64,000 nt of DNA from Paenibacillus chitinolyticus NBRC 15660 (GCF_000739915.1 NZ_BBJT01000002.1:310001-374000), one strand, 5' to 3'. Positions 53,782 to 62,587 are shown, counted from the first letter of the stretch. Notes: generated by a model not told the origin, from the sequence alone. Numbers and translations: made by a program.

Positions 53782-55320
53782 TCAGCCCTTCCGGCTTCCG
53801 ATTTCGAGTACCCGGTCCACCCACCCCTCATAAAATTTCTGTTCGTGAGAAACCAGAATCAGAGTGCCGCCGAAGTGAATCAAGGCGTCGCGCAAAGCGT
53901 CTTTCGCTTCGGCATCCAGATGATTGGTCGGTTCGTCCATGATGAGCACGTTGCAGGGTGTAAGCAGTAAACCGCACAGCTTCACTTTCGACTGCTCCCC
54001 TCCGCTCAGCGTACGAATTGTTTGGGTAGCTCTGGCTTCATTTACTCCGCACTGTGCCAAATGACGCCGGATTTCTTTGTTGCTCAGCTGCGGATAACCG
54101 TCCGCTATAAACTGAATCGGTGTTAGAGCATCGTCCTCCCAGATCAAGTCCTGCTCATAGTAGCCGGTCTTAACATGTTCCCCAAAACGGAATCCGCCGG
54201 AAAGTGCCGGAATCTTTCGCATGAGCGTTTTGAGCAGCGTGGATTTTCCGATCCCGTTAAATCCGGTGATGACGATCTTTTCCCCGTTTCTGACGGTAAA
54301 AGTTAACTTGGGCAGCAGAGGCTCCGCATACCCGGCTTCCAGTTCGTTTACGCTAAGAGCCGTCTGAGAACCAAGCGGCAGTTCCCTAAAACGGATGAAC
54401 GGCTTCGCGACAAAAGCAGGCGCCTCGATCCGCTCGATTTTATCCAGCTGTTTTTTGCGTCCGCGGGCGATTCTGGAGTTAACTCCGGCCATATTTTTAC
54501 GGATATACGCCTCCGTCCTTTGAATCGTTTTCTGCTGGGCGTTGTACTGCCGGATATGATCCTCCCGTAAATGCTCCTTTTGCCGGAGGAAATGCGAGTA
54601 TCGGCCCGGGTATTTTTTGATCGATTTGCCTTCGATATCGCAGATGCCGGTCGTGATTTTATCGAGAAAGGCAGCGTCATGGGAAATCACGACGAACGCG
54701 TTCGTTAAGGACGTTAAATAATCCGCCAACCAACTGACATGCTCTTTATCGAGAAAATTCGTAGGCTCGTCGAGCAGCAGCACATCCGGTTTTTCCAGAA
54801 GAAGCTTGGCCAGAATGACCTTGGCCCGCTGCCCTCCGCTCAATTCTTGAATGGGACGGCCGGTACCGATGGCGTTCAGCCCGAGTCCGTTCACGACCTT
54901 CTGAATGGTACTGTCCACCTCATAAAATTGCTGCCTATCCAGCTCTTCCTGATAGTGTGCGGCTTTCAGCAGCGGTTCTTCCCTTCCGGTGCTTGCGCTT
55001 TCTTCATAGAGGGCGTTCATTTTCGTTTCCAGTTCGAACAGGGAGGCAAAAGCCGTCTTCAAATACTCCCCTATTGTCCGGTTTCTGTCGATGACGGCAT
55101 GCTGGTCGAGATAACCGATCCGGATGTTCGACTGCCATCTCACCGTTCCCTCATCGGGTATAATCTCTCCCGTTAAAATGCCCAGCAGAGTGCTTTTTCC
55201 TGTGCCGTTCTGCCCGACGACACCCAAGTGTTCCCCTTTGAACAATTCAAAATCGACCTGTTTATATAACGTTCTGTCTCCGAACGAGTGGGACATGCCC
55301 GTAATCTCAAGCAAGCTCAT
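53782..55320 (-). CDS. ABC-F ATPase (ribosome-protection type)
   Basis: 512 residues, two ABC domains joined by a charged linker (KTIQRTEAYIRKNMAGVNSRIARGRKKQLDKIERIE), no membrane segments. Walker A GQNGTGKST (about 35-43) and GFNGIGKST (~350), ABC signatures LSGGQ and LSGGEQ. Length resembles B. subtilis YfmM (518). Antibiotic-resistance ABC-Fs displace drugs from ribosomes; housekeeping ones also exist. The regulatory leader upstream argues for a drug-inducible role (inference). AAAAGGAG before ATG. Confidence 0.85.
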   Translation of the reverse strand: MSLLEITGMSHSFGDRTLYKQVDFELFKGEHLGVVGQNGTGKSTLLGILTGEIIPDEGTVRWQSNIRIGYLDQHAVIDRNRTIGEYLKTAFASLFELETKMNALYEESASTGREEPLLKAAHYQEELDRQQFYEVDSTIQKVVNGLGLNAIGTGRPIQELSGGQRAKVILAKLLLEKPDVLLLDEPTNFLDKEHVSWLADYLTSLTNAFVVISHDAAFLDKITTGICDIEGKSIKKYPGRYSHFLRQKEHLREDHIRQYNAQQKTIQRTEAYIRKNMAGVNSRIARGRKKQLDKIERIEAPAFVAKPFIRFRELPLGSQTALSVNELEAGYAEPLLPKLTFTVRNGEKIVITGFNGIGKSTLLKTLMRKIPALSGGFRFGEHVKTGYYEQDLIWEDDALTPIQFIADGYPQLSNKEIRRHLAQCGVNEARATQTIRTLSGGEQSKVKLCGLLLTPCNVLIMDEPTNHLDAEAKDALRDALIHFGGTLILVSHEQKFYEGWVDRVLEIGSRKG

Positions 55321-55342
55321 GTGCGTCTTCTCCTTTTTTCCA

Positions 55343-55391
55343 TAAAAAAAAGCAGAAAGATTGCGCCCATATGGCGCAAGCCTTCTGCTTT
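55343..55391 (-). terminator. Attenuator terminator in ABC-F leader
   Basis: Minus strand: AAAGCAGAAGGC-TTGCGCC-ATATG-GGCGCAA-TCTTTCTGCTTT, then TTTTTTTT. The T-run ends about 23 bases before the ABC-F ATG, so transcripts must read through it. Confidence 0.85.
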
Positions 55392-55486
55392 CTGTATTTT
55401 GCGTGCAAATACAGCGATACGATCTTCAGCCGGAAACTGAACAAGGTATCACAAAAGGCTGCAGACAAACTATTGTCTGCAGCCTT
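55392..55486 (-). promoter_or_regulatory. Further hairpins in ABC-F leader
   Basis: Two stems 5' of the attenuator: CTGTATTT-TGCGTGC-AAATACAG (55392-55414) and a perfect 12-bp stem with 14-bp possible extension, GGCTGCAGACAA-ACTA-TTGTCTGCAGCC (55457-55484). They may be anti-terminator or secondary-terminator structures. Confidence 0.6.
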
Positions 55487-55582
55487 AATCTAACCGGCGG
55501 ATAGCAGCCCAAATAAGCACGAGAGTTTCATGCGAAATTTGAAAGCTATCAGCCGATGAATGAAAAGCGGTTCGCTTCTCGA

Positions 55583-55669
55583 TTAAGCTCCGGACAACGT
55601 TTCATCGTTTGGTTCCGATTGTTCGGAGCGGCGTTTCGGATATCTTTTTTCAGTTTCCCAGAAGTTCAT
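55583..55669 (-). CDS. ABC-F leader peptide (28 aa)
   Basis: ATG 55667-55669, with AAAGGGAG 8 bases upstream; the peptide is MNFWETEKRYPKRRSE... and stops at TAA 55583-55585. Situated about 20 bases after a strong promoter and 190 bases before the attenuator. In resistance ABC-F genes of bacilli, drug-stalled ribosomes on such peptides switch off the terminator. Confidence 0.65.
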   Translation of the reverse strand: MNFWETEKRYPKRRSEQSEPNDETLSGA

Positions 55670-55696
55670 ATGGAATACTCCCTTTCATTTGGAGCT

Positions 55697-55725
55697 ATTT
55701 TATAACGCTCTTGCGTCCTTGTCAA
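55697..55725 (-). promoter_or_regulatory. Promoter of the ABC-F leader
   Basis: TTGACA (55720-55725), 17 bases, TAAAAT (55697-55702), overlapping the proS stop codon. Confidence 0.82.
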
Positions 55726-57443
55726 TGCGCGGGTTTGGATAAACGAACCTGTTCAAGAATCTTCTCGCAAGCAGCTTGGAGGGTGACGGTTTCTTTCAAC
55801 CCGCTTCTGCGTTCTACAAACTCCACCTTTCCTTGCCCGGCGTCTTTGCCGATCACAATGCGGAACGGAATCCCGATCAAATCCGAATCCTTGAATTTAA
55901 CACCGGGGCGTTCGTCTCTGTCATCCATCAGCACCTCGATCCCGTTCTCTTGAAGACGCCGGTAAATGTCATTCGCCGCTTGAACCTGCACGTCATCTTT
56001 GATGGAGACCGGAATGAGATGAACCTGATAAGGCGCCAGAGCAAGGGGCCAGATGATGCCGTTCGTATCATGATTCTGCTCGATCACGGCGGAAAGAATA
56101 CGGGAAACGCCGATTCCGTAGCAGCCCATGATCATGCGGGTGCTTTTGCCGGCCGCGTCCAAGAAAGACGCTTCCAGTGACTCGCTGTACTTCGTTCCCA
56201 GTTTAAATACGTGCCCGATTTCAATCCCGCGCGATAATTTCAGCACGCCTTCGGCACAACGCGGACACCTGTCTCCTTCTGCGGCCTGACGGAAATCGCC
56301 GACTTCCGATTCCGCCAAATCACGACCCGGATCGAGGTTTCTGTAATGATAGTCCGCTTCGTTCGCCCCTGCGATTCCATTCGCCATGCCGAAGACCTCT
56401 TCATCGACCAGGAGGGGAATGCTCAGGCCCAAAGGCCCGACAAAACCTGCAGGTGCGCCGGTTGCTTCCTCCACGGCTTCCGCATCCGCTATGGAGAGAT
56501 CACCGGCCCGGAGATAATTTTTCACTTTAATCTCGTTCACTTCCCGGTCCCCTCTTACGACAACGGCGACGGGTCTGCTATCGGCCGTATAAACAATCGT
56601 TTTCATAATATCGGAAGAACGAATTCCCAGCGACTGAACGAGCTGACCGATCGTGCGGATGCCGGGCGTATGAAACTTAACGGCCTTTTCCTCCGATCGT
56701 TCGACGGAATCCGTCCGTGCGGCCCGTGATTCCGCTTGTTCCAGATTAGCCGCATAGTCACAAACGGTGCAGGCGGCAATCGTATCCTCCCCGATATCGG
56801 CCAGCGCCATAAATTCATGGGTGCCGCCTTCTCCGCCTATCGCACCCGCATCGGCCTCGACTGCACGGAAGTTTATTTCACACCGCGTCAGTATCCGGTT
56901 GTAAGCTTGAAACATCTGCCGGTACGACTCATCCAGCCCTTCCCAATCGGCATCGAACGAATAGGCGTCTTTCATAAGAAACTCGCGTCCGCGCAGCAGG
57001 CCGAAACGGGGACGCCGCTCATCCCGGAATTTCGTCTGGATCTGATAAAGCGTGACCGGCAGTTTCCGGTACGAATTTATTTCTCCCCGCACGATCGAAG
57101 TAATGACTTCCTCATGAGTCGGTCCCAGGGCAAATTCCCGTTCGTGCCGGTCGTTCAAGCGCATTAATTCCGGACCGTACACCGAGTATCTGCCCGATTC
57201 TTTCCATAGCTCGGCAGGCTGCATAACCGGCATGAGCATCTCCTGGGCACCCGCCCTATCCATCTCCTCGCGTACGATCTGCTCCGCCTTGCGCAGAACT
57301 TTTCTCCCAAGGGGGAGGTAAGTATAAATCCCCGCCGCCAGCTGGCGGATAAATCCCGCCCGCAGCATGAGCTGGTGACTGATCACTTCCGCGTCCGCGG
57401 GAGATTCTCGTAAAGTTGTCAGCAATAATCGGCTTTGGCGCAT
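55722..57443 (-). CDS. proS: Prolyl-tRNA synthetase
   Basis: 573 residues from ATG 57441-57443 with AAGGAG 8 bases upstream; the frame opens three codons earlier. Class II signatures: AAGIYTYLPLGRKVL (motif 1), TKFRDERRPRFGLLRGREFLMKDAYSFD (motif 2) and GCYGIGVSRI (motif 3). Bacterial-type ProS with the insertion (editing) domain between motifs 2 and 3. A T-box controls it, as expected. Confidence 0.95.
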   Translation of the reverse strand: MRQSRLLLTTLRESPADAEVISHQLMLRAGFIRQLAAGIYTYLPLGRKVLRKAEQIVREEMDRAGAQEMLMPVMQPAELWKESGRYSVYGPELMRLNDRHEREFALGPTHEEVITSIVRGEINSYRKLPVTLYQIQTKFRDERRPRFGLLRGREFLMKDAYSFDADWEGLDESYRQMFQAYNRILTRCEINFRAVEADAGAIGGEGGTHEFMALADIGEDTIAACTVCDYAANLEQAESRAARTDSVERSEEKAVKFHTPGIRTIGQLVQSLGIRSSDIMKTIVYTADSRPVAVVVRGDREVNEIKVKNYLRAGDLSIADAEAVEEATGAPAGFVGPLGLSIPLLVDEEVFGMANGIAGANEADYHYRNLDPGRDLAESEVGDFRQAAEGDRCPRCAEGVLKLSRGIEIGHVFKLGTKYSESLEASFLDAAGKSTRMIMGCYGIGVSRILSAVIEQNHDTNGIIWPLALAPYQVHLIPVSIKDDVQVQAANDIYRRLQENGIEVLMDDRDERPGVKFKDSDLIGIPFRIVIGKDAGQGKVEFVERRSGLKETVTLQAACEKILEQVRLSKPAH

Positions 57444-57488
57444 TGTTCCCACTCCTTTGTATCGTCATAATGAAGCCCGTAAAAAAAA

Positions 57489-57745
57489 CAAAAAGACACA
57501 TCCGTCAGGGACGAATGTGTCGTGTTACCACCCTAATTCGACCACGCAGGTGTGCGAGGTCCTCATTCGGATAACGGCATGACCCGGCAACGGTTAACCA
57601 ACATTCTCAAATGAGGGTTCCGTTGCAGCTGGCAAGGCGGGAGAGAGTCCAATCGCTTCGTGAAACCTTTCAGCCGGCGGGTTTCATCTCTGTACGGCGA
57701 TCGCTGAACTCTATATCCTTGATCAACGCTTTTCACGTGTAATTA
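57489..57745 (-). promoter_or_regulatory. T-box riboswitch of proS
   Basis: On the minus strand the T-box core AGGGTGGTAACACG (57528-57534 holds AGGGTGG) is followed by the terminator stem GACACATTCG.../...CGGATGTGTC (57495-57521) and a T-run. Stem I lies upstream. I did not resolve the specifier codon by eye; Pro is implied by the gene. Confidence 0.85.
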
Positions 57746-57753
57746 TTTTAATC

Positions 57754-57782
57754 AATTTACATGAAAGTTGTTCCGCCGTCAA
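57754..57782 (-). promoter_or_regulatory. Likely promoter of T-box/proS
   Basis: TTGACG (57777-57782), 17 bases, TAAATT (57754-57759). The 210 bases between it and the acetyltransferase gene hold no supported gene. Confidence 0.55.
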
Positions 57783-57994
57783 GCGGGCATTACTAGAGGC
57801 AACGCTTTGTGCCTGGTGTGGACAACCGGTTCAGGTTAAAGTCTCCGGAAGCTTTCCGGCCGTTTCAGCCGCAGCGTCTACCGGCAGCCCGATCTCCCTG
57901 ATGCGGAGCAGGTGCCCGTGCCCGAAACGCTGTGGCTGTCCATATAAAAAATGCCTCCGCTAAACCGCAGCATACGGTTCGGGAAAGCGTAATT

Positions 57995-58549
57995 TTAATC
58001 GAGCATCAAGTACCAGTACAGCGCTATTTCATTGTTTTGTTTGTCGAGACCTTTATACAAGCAGGCATCGAATCCGCCTAGGACAAACCCGCAGCTCTCA
58101 TAAAATTTGCAGGCCCGGACGTTATTGTTTTGCGTCTCCAGCATGATTCCCGGCATTCCCCCTGCCTTCGCCCAGTTCTTCGCCTGGTCAATAAGCCTGC
58201 GGCCGACGCCGTATCTTCGGTAGGCGGCATCTACTTTAATGTCCTCGACGTAAGCGTACCCGTTCCAGTTCTTCCTGAGCTGAATTTGACCTGCGAACTT
58301 GTCACCTATGCAGGCGAGGTACATGACTTGATCGGGATTTCCGATATAGCCGGCATATCCGGTGTCCTCCGTTTCCCCGTCCGGCTCGTCCTCATACCTT
58401 TTCGTATAGCGGGGCACTTCTTCAACCGCATAGCCGATCCGCCCGTCCTCAAGAGTAAGAACGAGAACGGAATCGACGATAAAGCTCCCGTCCACTTCAG
58501 TGCCCTCAAATTCGTCATCCGCAGTCCATTCTCTGATCCGAATATCCAT
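57995..58549 (-). CDS. satA: Streptothricin N-acetyltransferase (SatA-like)
   Basis: 184 residues from ATG 58547-58549, with AGGTGG 6 bases before it; alternative ATGs lie 2 and 5 codons upstream. GNAT fold: GYAYVEDIKVDAAYRRYGVGRRLIDQAKNW, then MLETQNNNVRACKFYESCGFVLGG. This pattern is that of SatA/YyaR/Sat4 streptothricin acetyltransferases, which inactivate the antibiotic by beta-lysine acetylation. A short leader ORF precedes it. Confidence 0.88.
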   Translation of the reverse strand: MDIRIREWTADDEFEGTEVDGSFIVDSVLVLTLEDGRIGYAVEEVPRYTKRYEDEPDGETEDTGYAGYIGNPDQVMYLACIGDKFAGQIQLRKNWNGYAYVEDIKVDAAYRRYGVGRRLIDQAKNWAKAGGMPGIMLETQNNNVRACKFYESCGFVLGGFDACLYKGLDKQNNEIALYWYLMLD

Positions 58550-58624
58550 ATCCATCCACCTCATTGTTTGTTTTTACAACCCTACAAGCATGAGAAACGA
58601 ACGGATACCCGGTGGTCCGCGGAC

Positions 58625-58651
58625 TTAACGAAACACGTATTTCTCTTTCAT
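58625..58651 (-). CDS. Possible 8-aa leader peptide of satA
   Basis: ATG 58649-58651, peptide MKEKYVFR, with a very strong GGGGAGG 7 bases upstream. CCACC at 58611-58615 (minus strand) could pair with the satA Shine-Dalgarno GGTGG. Short enough to occur by chance, but the ribosome site is striking. Confidence 0.4.
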   Translation of the reverse strand: MKEKYVFR

Positions 58652-58726
58652 CGTTCAACCTCCCCAATCGAATTTCCAAGGAGCTTTCTTCTCCGGCAGC
58701 TTGTCCTCAGGCGGGAAATAGGCTTT

Positions 58727-59515
58727 CTATTCGGCACTCGGCAATCCGTACTTTTCTATCCAGCCGTCTATATTTTTCTCGAACTTGCTCCGGGTCAAAA
58801 TCTCGTGTGTGATAAAATGACCGTTATAAAACAAGCTGTAACTCGTGTAAGGCGTCGGCGCGGATTGTGCTTCTCCGGCGGATGCGATTCTTCTGGTTTC
58901 GACCGGAATAGAACGCTCGCGTGCGCAATCCTCAAGTTCTCCCACATAATGATCCGTATAGGGACACTGGGCGGTGTACAGAACCTGAAATCCTTTTACA
59001 ACGTCCGTTTTCTGCTCATGTACGCTTTGTTTAAATTTCGGTGTCGGGGCGTCTTCCTTGAACTTCAGCACAACTAACTCGAAATAAGGAGGCGCCTGGT
59101 CGCACACTTCGAATCCGTTATAGGTAAAAAAAGATTTATCGGACAAATAGGACCGCTTAGTCCGGCTCGTTACCGCTATCGCCCCATTCGTCGCGCCCGA
59201 TTCCTCCAGGCATTCACCGAGAAGCTTTTTACCGTAGCCCATACCTTTGTATGAGCCCGCTACCCAGAAGCAGTTGATAAAGATGTAACCGGGAGCTTCT
59301 ACCGGACACCAGGCGTACTCCGCCGGAATATATTCGATGAACACTTTCTGCCGGACATCCAGCTTTTTGAAACGCAAACCTTCCTGAAAGCGCTGCTGGA
59401 GCCATTCTTTTTTCAACTTGACTCCGTTGGCACATTTCTTATCCGATATCGCACAGCAAATATGTTCCCCGCCGATATTCTCGGTGTTTAACGTAACAAT
59501 TCCCGGTTCGTTCAT
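58727..59515 (-). CDS. yoaP: YoaP-like GNAT acetyltransferase
   Basis: 262 residues. N-terminal GNAT domain (FINCFWVAGSYKGMGYGKKLLGECL) and a C-terminal YoaP-type domain (FQVLYTAQCPYTDHYVGELE) that resembles thioredoxin-like proteins with a CPY motif in place of Cys-x-x-Cys. Substrate unknown. It lies upstream of satA in the same direction with a 160-base gap. Confidence 0.82.
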   Translation of the reverse strand: MNEPGIVTLNTENIGGEHICCAISDKKCANGVKLKKEWLQQRFQEGLRFKKLDVRQKVFIEYIPAEYAWCPVEAPGYIFINCFWVAGSYKGMGYGKKLLGECLEESGATNGAIAVTSRTKRSYLSDKSFFTYNGFEVCDQAPPYFELVVLKFKEDAPTPKFKQSVHEQKTDVVKGFQVLYTAQCPYTDHYVGELEDCARERSIPVETRRIASAGEAQSAPTPYTSYSLFYNGHFITHEILTRSKFEKNIDGWIEKYGLPSAE

Positions 59516-59610
59516 CCCGGCCCCTCCCTGATTCGTATACGTTAAGTTTACCTCAGCCCGGCGAAAAAAGCACGGACAGGATAGCGTATGTCAGGTACGC
59601 GGCTGAGGCA

Positions 59611-59637
59611 AAAAAAGACGCATCCTGTAAGAATGCG
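59611..59637 (-). terminator. Hairpin with T-run on the minus strand
   Basis: CGCAT...ATGCG short stem, then TTTTTT on the minus strand. Possibly limits readthrough of the AraC-fusion transcript into yoaP. Confidence 0.5.
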
Positions 59638-59705
59638 CCAGCCGGGTATTTAAGAGAATATATCCGTTTACTTCCTTTTGGATGATATAGTGGAGTTAAA
59701 AGGAG

Positions 59706-59912
59706 ATGAGTCTTATTCGAAACGTCTTCCTCGTTTTAATCGTTGTAAGTATGCTTCTTCGGGAAGAAATCGCACTCCTCATGTTGTATGTCAAAGAGGA
59801 AACGACTTACTTTGGACTTAGCTTATCCAATGCTGCCTTGTGGTCGCATGTGCTCGCTCTCGCAGCTATTTTAAGTTTGTTCGGCTATTTGAAAAGCAAA
59901 CCGCGCCAATGA
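59706..59912 (+). CDS. Small two-helix membrane protein
   Basis: 68 residues with two hydrophobic stretches (VFLVLIVVSMLL and the segment around LWSHVLALAAILSLFGYL) and a basic C-terminus. No family recognised. AAAAGGAG lies directly against the ATG, so another start is possible, but none fits better. TATAGT (59686-59691) could be its -10 element. Confidence 0.5.
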   Translation: MSLIRNVFLVLIVVSMLLREEIALLMLYVKEETTYFGLSLSNAALWSHVLALAAILSLFGYLKSKPRQ

Positions 59913-59934
59913 CACCGCGGGTTATAGTAAAACC

Positions 59935-61584
59935 TCAAGCCAACACTCTCAAGACATCGTCGATTTTTTTGCCGTGGGAGAGAATGCCGTAGTTCATCCA
60001 AGTCAGGAAATCGACTTCATAGACGCTGTTGTTCCGCACTCCGGGCAGCAGGGCGATCCGCTCGTCTTCACGGGCTCCGGCCGTGTATCCCCAGCGCCTG
60101 TCAAACGTCACAAACAGATGATCCGCATCCAGCTTGGCCAGCCATTCGGGAGTCAAGACGACACTTCTGCGCGAGCGGCCCGTTAATTGGCTGACGAGGC
60201 GGTGCGGGGCCAGCCCTAAATCTCCGTAAAGAACGGGGCCCGTGTAGCCTTGCTCCGGCCCGCCGTACAAGATAACGGCTTCGGCTGAAATGCGCAGGAA
60301 CGCCACCGTCTGATCGCGAACGGAGCGTTCGAGGGCCTGTCTTGCTTTGTCCGCCCTACTTTCGTACTCGCCGATAATGTCCCGGACGCGGCTCTTCTTT
60401 CCGAGCAGATCCGCCGTTATACCCAGCGTGGATCTCCAGTCCTCCCCCGGATGATCCATCCGGTACGTGGGAGCAAGGCGGCTGTAGCCCGGAAGATGCG
60501 TACCGCTGTCCAATAAAATAAATTCGGGCTTCTCCTTCGTAAGCCGCTCCAGACTGCCGTCCGAAACGTCGAATACAGGCACATCGTCCATGCCCAGATA
60601 ATCCTGTTTTCCCCATCCCTCGCTGAACCACTGCATAACCGGTGTAATCTCAAGAGCCAGCAAAAAATCTTCCAGGCACGGAGCGAACACCCGGACTTGC
60701 TCCCGGTGATTGCGCCGGTATTGTCCCGGCGTAATGCCGACCGTCTGCTTAAACCGCCGGTTGAAATAATATTCATTGTTGAAACCGGCATCTCCGGCTA
60801 TGCCCGACAAAGGATCGTCGGTCAGCACGAGCAACCGCTTCGTTCGTTCGATGCGAGTCCGGTTCAAAAAATCGAGCGGAGTCGTACCCGTCCGTTCTTT
60901 AAACAGACGGGAATACTTCCAGCGGTCCAAACCGGCGGCCGAAGCCAGCCTCTCTACCGTTAGCGTGCTCCGGTAATTATCCCGGATAACGGCAATCGAG
61001 CGTTCCACCGCCTGCATCGGATCGAGGCCACCGGAATCGGCGGCGCGCTGCTGCAGGAGGAAGCGGAGAAATTCCTGAAACCGCACGTAGGTATCGAACG
61101 ATTCGAATTCGCCGGCCGGCCGGCGCCGCTCATACAGCGCCTCCAGCATCGCAACGCAGGAGGCAAAGGACAGGCAGACGATTTCGCCCGGTTCGAGCAG
61201 GTTCTCCTGCTCAGCTCCCGGCATCCGGGAGGGCACTTCGCCGCGTCTGTCGGCAGCGTCCGCGAGGCCGCTTGCCGCTTTCTCGCCAAGTGTTTGCCTA
61301 GCCAGGACTTCGAACTTCAAGAGGTAGAAGCTTAAATCCGCTGCAGCCGAGTGGATGCACGCACCGCTTCCGGGAGCGGCCAGGTAGCACTTCCCGCGCC
61401 CCGCGGCATAACTTTCTCCGTTCAGCGCCATACCGCCGCTTCCGCCCGTTACCGCCATAACGTAGTAGCTGTCCGCTCCGGCAGCCTCCTGTTTCCATCC
61501 GGAAGAAGCCGTTTCTCGGCTAATACCGGTCAGCTCGTAAAACGAGGCGCGCCGAGCAAACGGTCTGTCTTGATTGTCATTCAT
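59935..61584 (-). CDS. AraC regulator fused to siderophore-binding domain (Btr-like), copy 2
   Basis: 549 residues from ATG 61582-61584 (GAGG upstream; the frame opens with GTG 61588-61590). AraC helix-turn-helix pair (about 196-285: TVERLASAAGLDRWKYSRLF, NEYYFNRRFKQTVGITPGQYRR) and a FecB-like domain without signal peptide (about 300-545). The binding domain shares DHPGEDWRSTLGITADLLG-like features with the neighbouring lipoprotein (TADLLG, PVVQW/PVMQW), so both likely sense the same siderophore. Same concept as the gene at 4306-5919, but in native-GC DNA and with the reverse order. Confidence 0.88.
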   Translation of the reverse strand: MNDNQDRPFARRASFYELTGISRETASSGWKQEAAGADSYYVMAVTGGSGGMALNGESYAAGRGKCYLAAPGSGACIHSAAADLSFYLLKFEVLARQTLGEKAASGLADAADRRGEVPSRMPGAEQENLLEPGEIVCLSFASCVAMLEALYERRRPAGEFESFDTYVRFQEFLRFLLQQRAADSGGLDPMQAVERSIAVIRDNYRSTLTVERLASAAGLDRWKYSRLFKERTGTTPLDFLNRTRIERTKRLLVLTDDPLSGIAGDAGFNNEYYFNRRFKQTVGITPGQYRRNHREQVRVFAPCLEDFLLALEITPVMQWFSEGWGKQDYLGMDDVPVFDVSDGSLERLTKEKPEFILLDSGTHLPGYSRLAPTYRMDHPGEDWRSTLGITADLLGKKSRVRDIIGEYESRADKARQALERSVRDQTVAFLRISAEAVILYGGPEQGYTGPVLYGDLGLAPHRLVSQLTGRSRRSVVLTPEWLAKLDADHLFVTFDRRWGYTAGAREDERIALLPGVRNNSVYEVDFLTWMNYGILSHGKKIDDVLRVLA

Positions 61585-61603
61585 GATCACTCATCCTCAC
61601 GAG

Positions 61604-62587
61604 TTACTTGACCAGCAGCTTTAGCAGATCGTCTATTTTCATACCGTTAGCCAAAAAGGCGCCGGTTTGCCAGTGAGTACGTTCCACTTGGTAGACGTGT
61701 CCTTTTTTGACCGCAGGAACCGACTTCCAGAACGGGCTTTTTAGAAGCTGAACGGCATCTTTGTTTTCTTCCGAAGCCCAAGTGCCGTTGGAAGGCAGCA
61801 GGATAATATGATCGGCGTCAATCTGTGGAATCATTTCTTCGGAGATGATTTGCTGGAACTCCTTCATCTCTTTGACCATCGGAGGCGGAGTAAGTCCCAG
61901 ATCGCGGTACAGAATGGAACCGATAAACCGGTTGTTGATGCCGAACAGCGTAAACGTTTTTTCTCCCACGTTCAAACGGATTACGGCCACCTTTTCAGTG
62001 CCGACGGCTTTCTCCAGAGCCGTTTTCGCATCGTCGACCTTTTTCCGGTATTCCTTGAGAATAGATTCTGCCTTATCCGGCATTCCCAGCAGATCCGCCG
62101 TAGTTTTAAGGATAGCGGATGCATCGTTCAGCATTTCGTCAGGCAGCCGGTAAGTCGGAGCGACTTTAGAATACATGTCATATCTGGCTTTGTCTGCCCC
62201 TCCATCTACGATAATCAGATCGGGAGAGGCATCTAAAAGAGCCTCAATGCTTCCGGTCATATCAAACTTTGGCACATTCAGCTTCAAATATTCCTGAATC
62301 CCCCAGTTAGGATGATACCACTGGACTACCGGAGTGACACCCAAAGCCGATACATAGTCTTCCATGTAGATGGCCGCCACCCTTTTCGGCTTGGCCGGAA
62401 TTTCAACTTCACCGAAAGCGTCTTTGACGATACGTTTATCTCCCGTTGATTTCTCCCCTGCGGGGGTACTGTGTACGGCCGCTTCTTCCGCTCTCTCTCC
62501 TTGTCCCCCGCAACCGGTTATACTTGCCGCTAAAACCAGTACACCCATCAGATTCCACACGGCCTTTTTCGAACTTTTCTCTCTCAT
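61604..62587 (-). CDS. Iron-siderophore substrate-binding lipoprotein, copy 2
   Basis: 327 residues; signal LMGVLVLAASITGCGG with lipobox Cys26, then KAVWN..VEIPAKPKRVAAIYMEDYVSALG, and IDADHIILLPSNG typical of the C-terminal lobe. FecB/FhuD-type ferri-siderophore binder. Fur box upstream. No permease or ATPase genes adjacent. Reads first, before its AraC-fusion partner, 19 bases apart, so an operon. Confidence 0.9.
   Translation of the reverse strand: MREKSSKKAVWNLMGVLVLAASITGCGGQGERAEEAAVHSTPAGEKSTGDKRIVKDAFGEVEIPAKPKRVAAIYMEDYVSALGVTPVVQWYHPNWGIQEYLKLNVPKFDMTGSIEALLDASPDLIIVDGGADKARYDMYSKVAPTYRLPDEMLNDASAILKTTADLLGMPDKAESILKEYRKKVDDAKTALEKAVGTEKVAVIRLNVGEKTFTLFGINNRFIGSILYRDLGLTPPPMVKEMKEFQQIISEEMIPQIDADHIILLPSNGTWASEENKDAVQLLKSPFWKSVPAVKKGHVYQVERTHWQTGAFLANGMKIDDLLKLLVK

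Noticed and set aside
55457-55484. 12-bp perfect inverted repeat as transposon ends
   Set aside because: Position in the leader of the ABC-F gene and neighbouring terminator fit an RNA structure better.
57783-57994. Possible gene remnant on the minus strand between proS and satA
   Set aside because: Several frames are partly open (one reads RFSGGIFYMDSHSVSG) but none has a start or family match.
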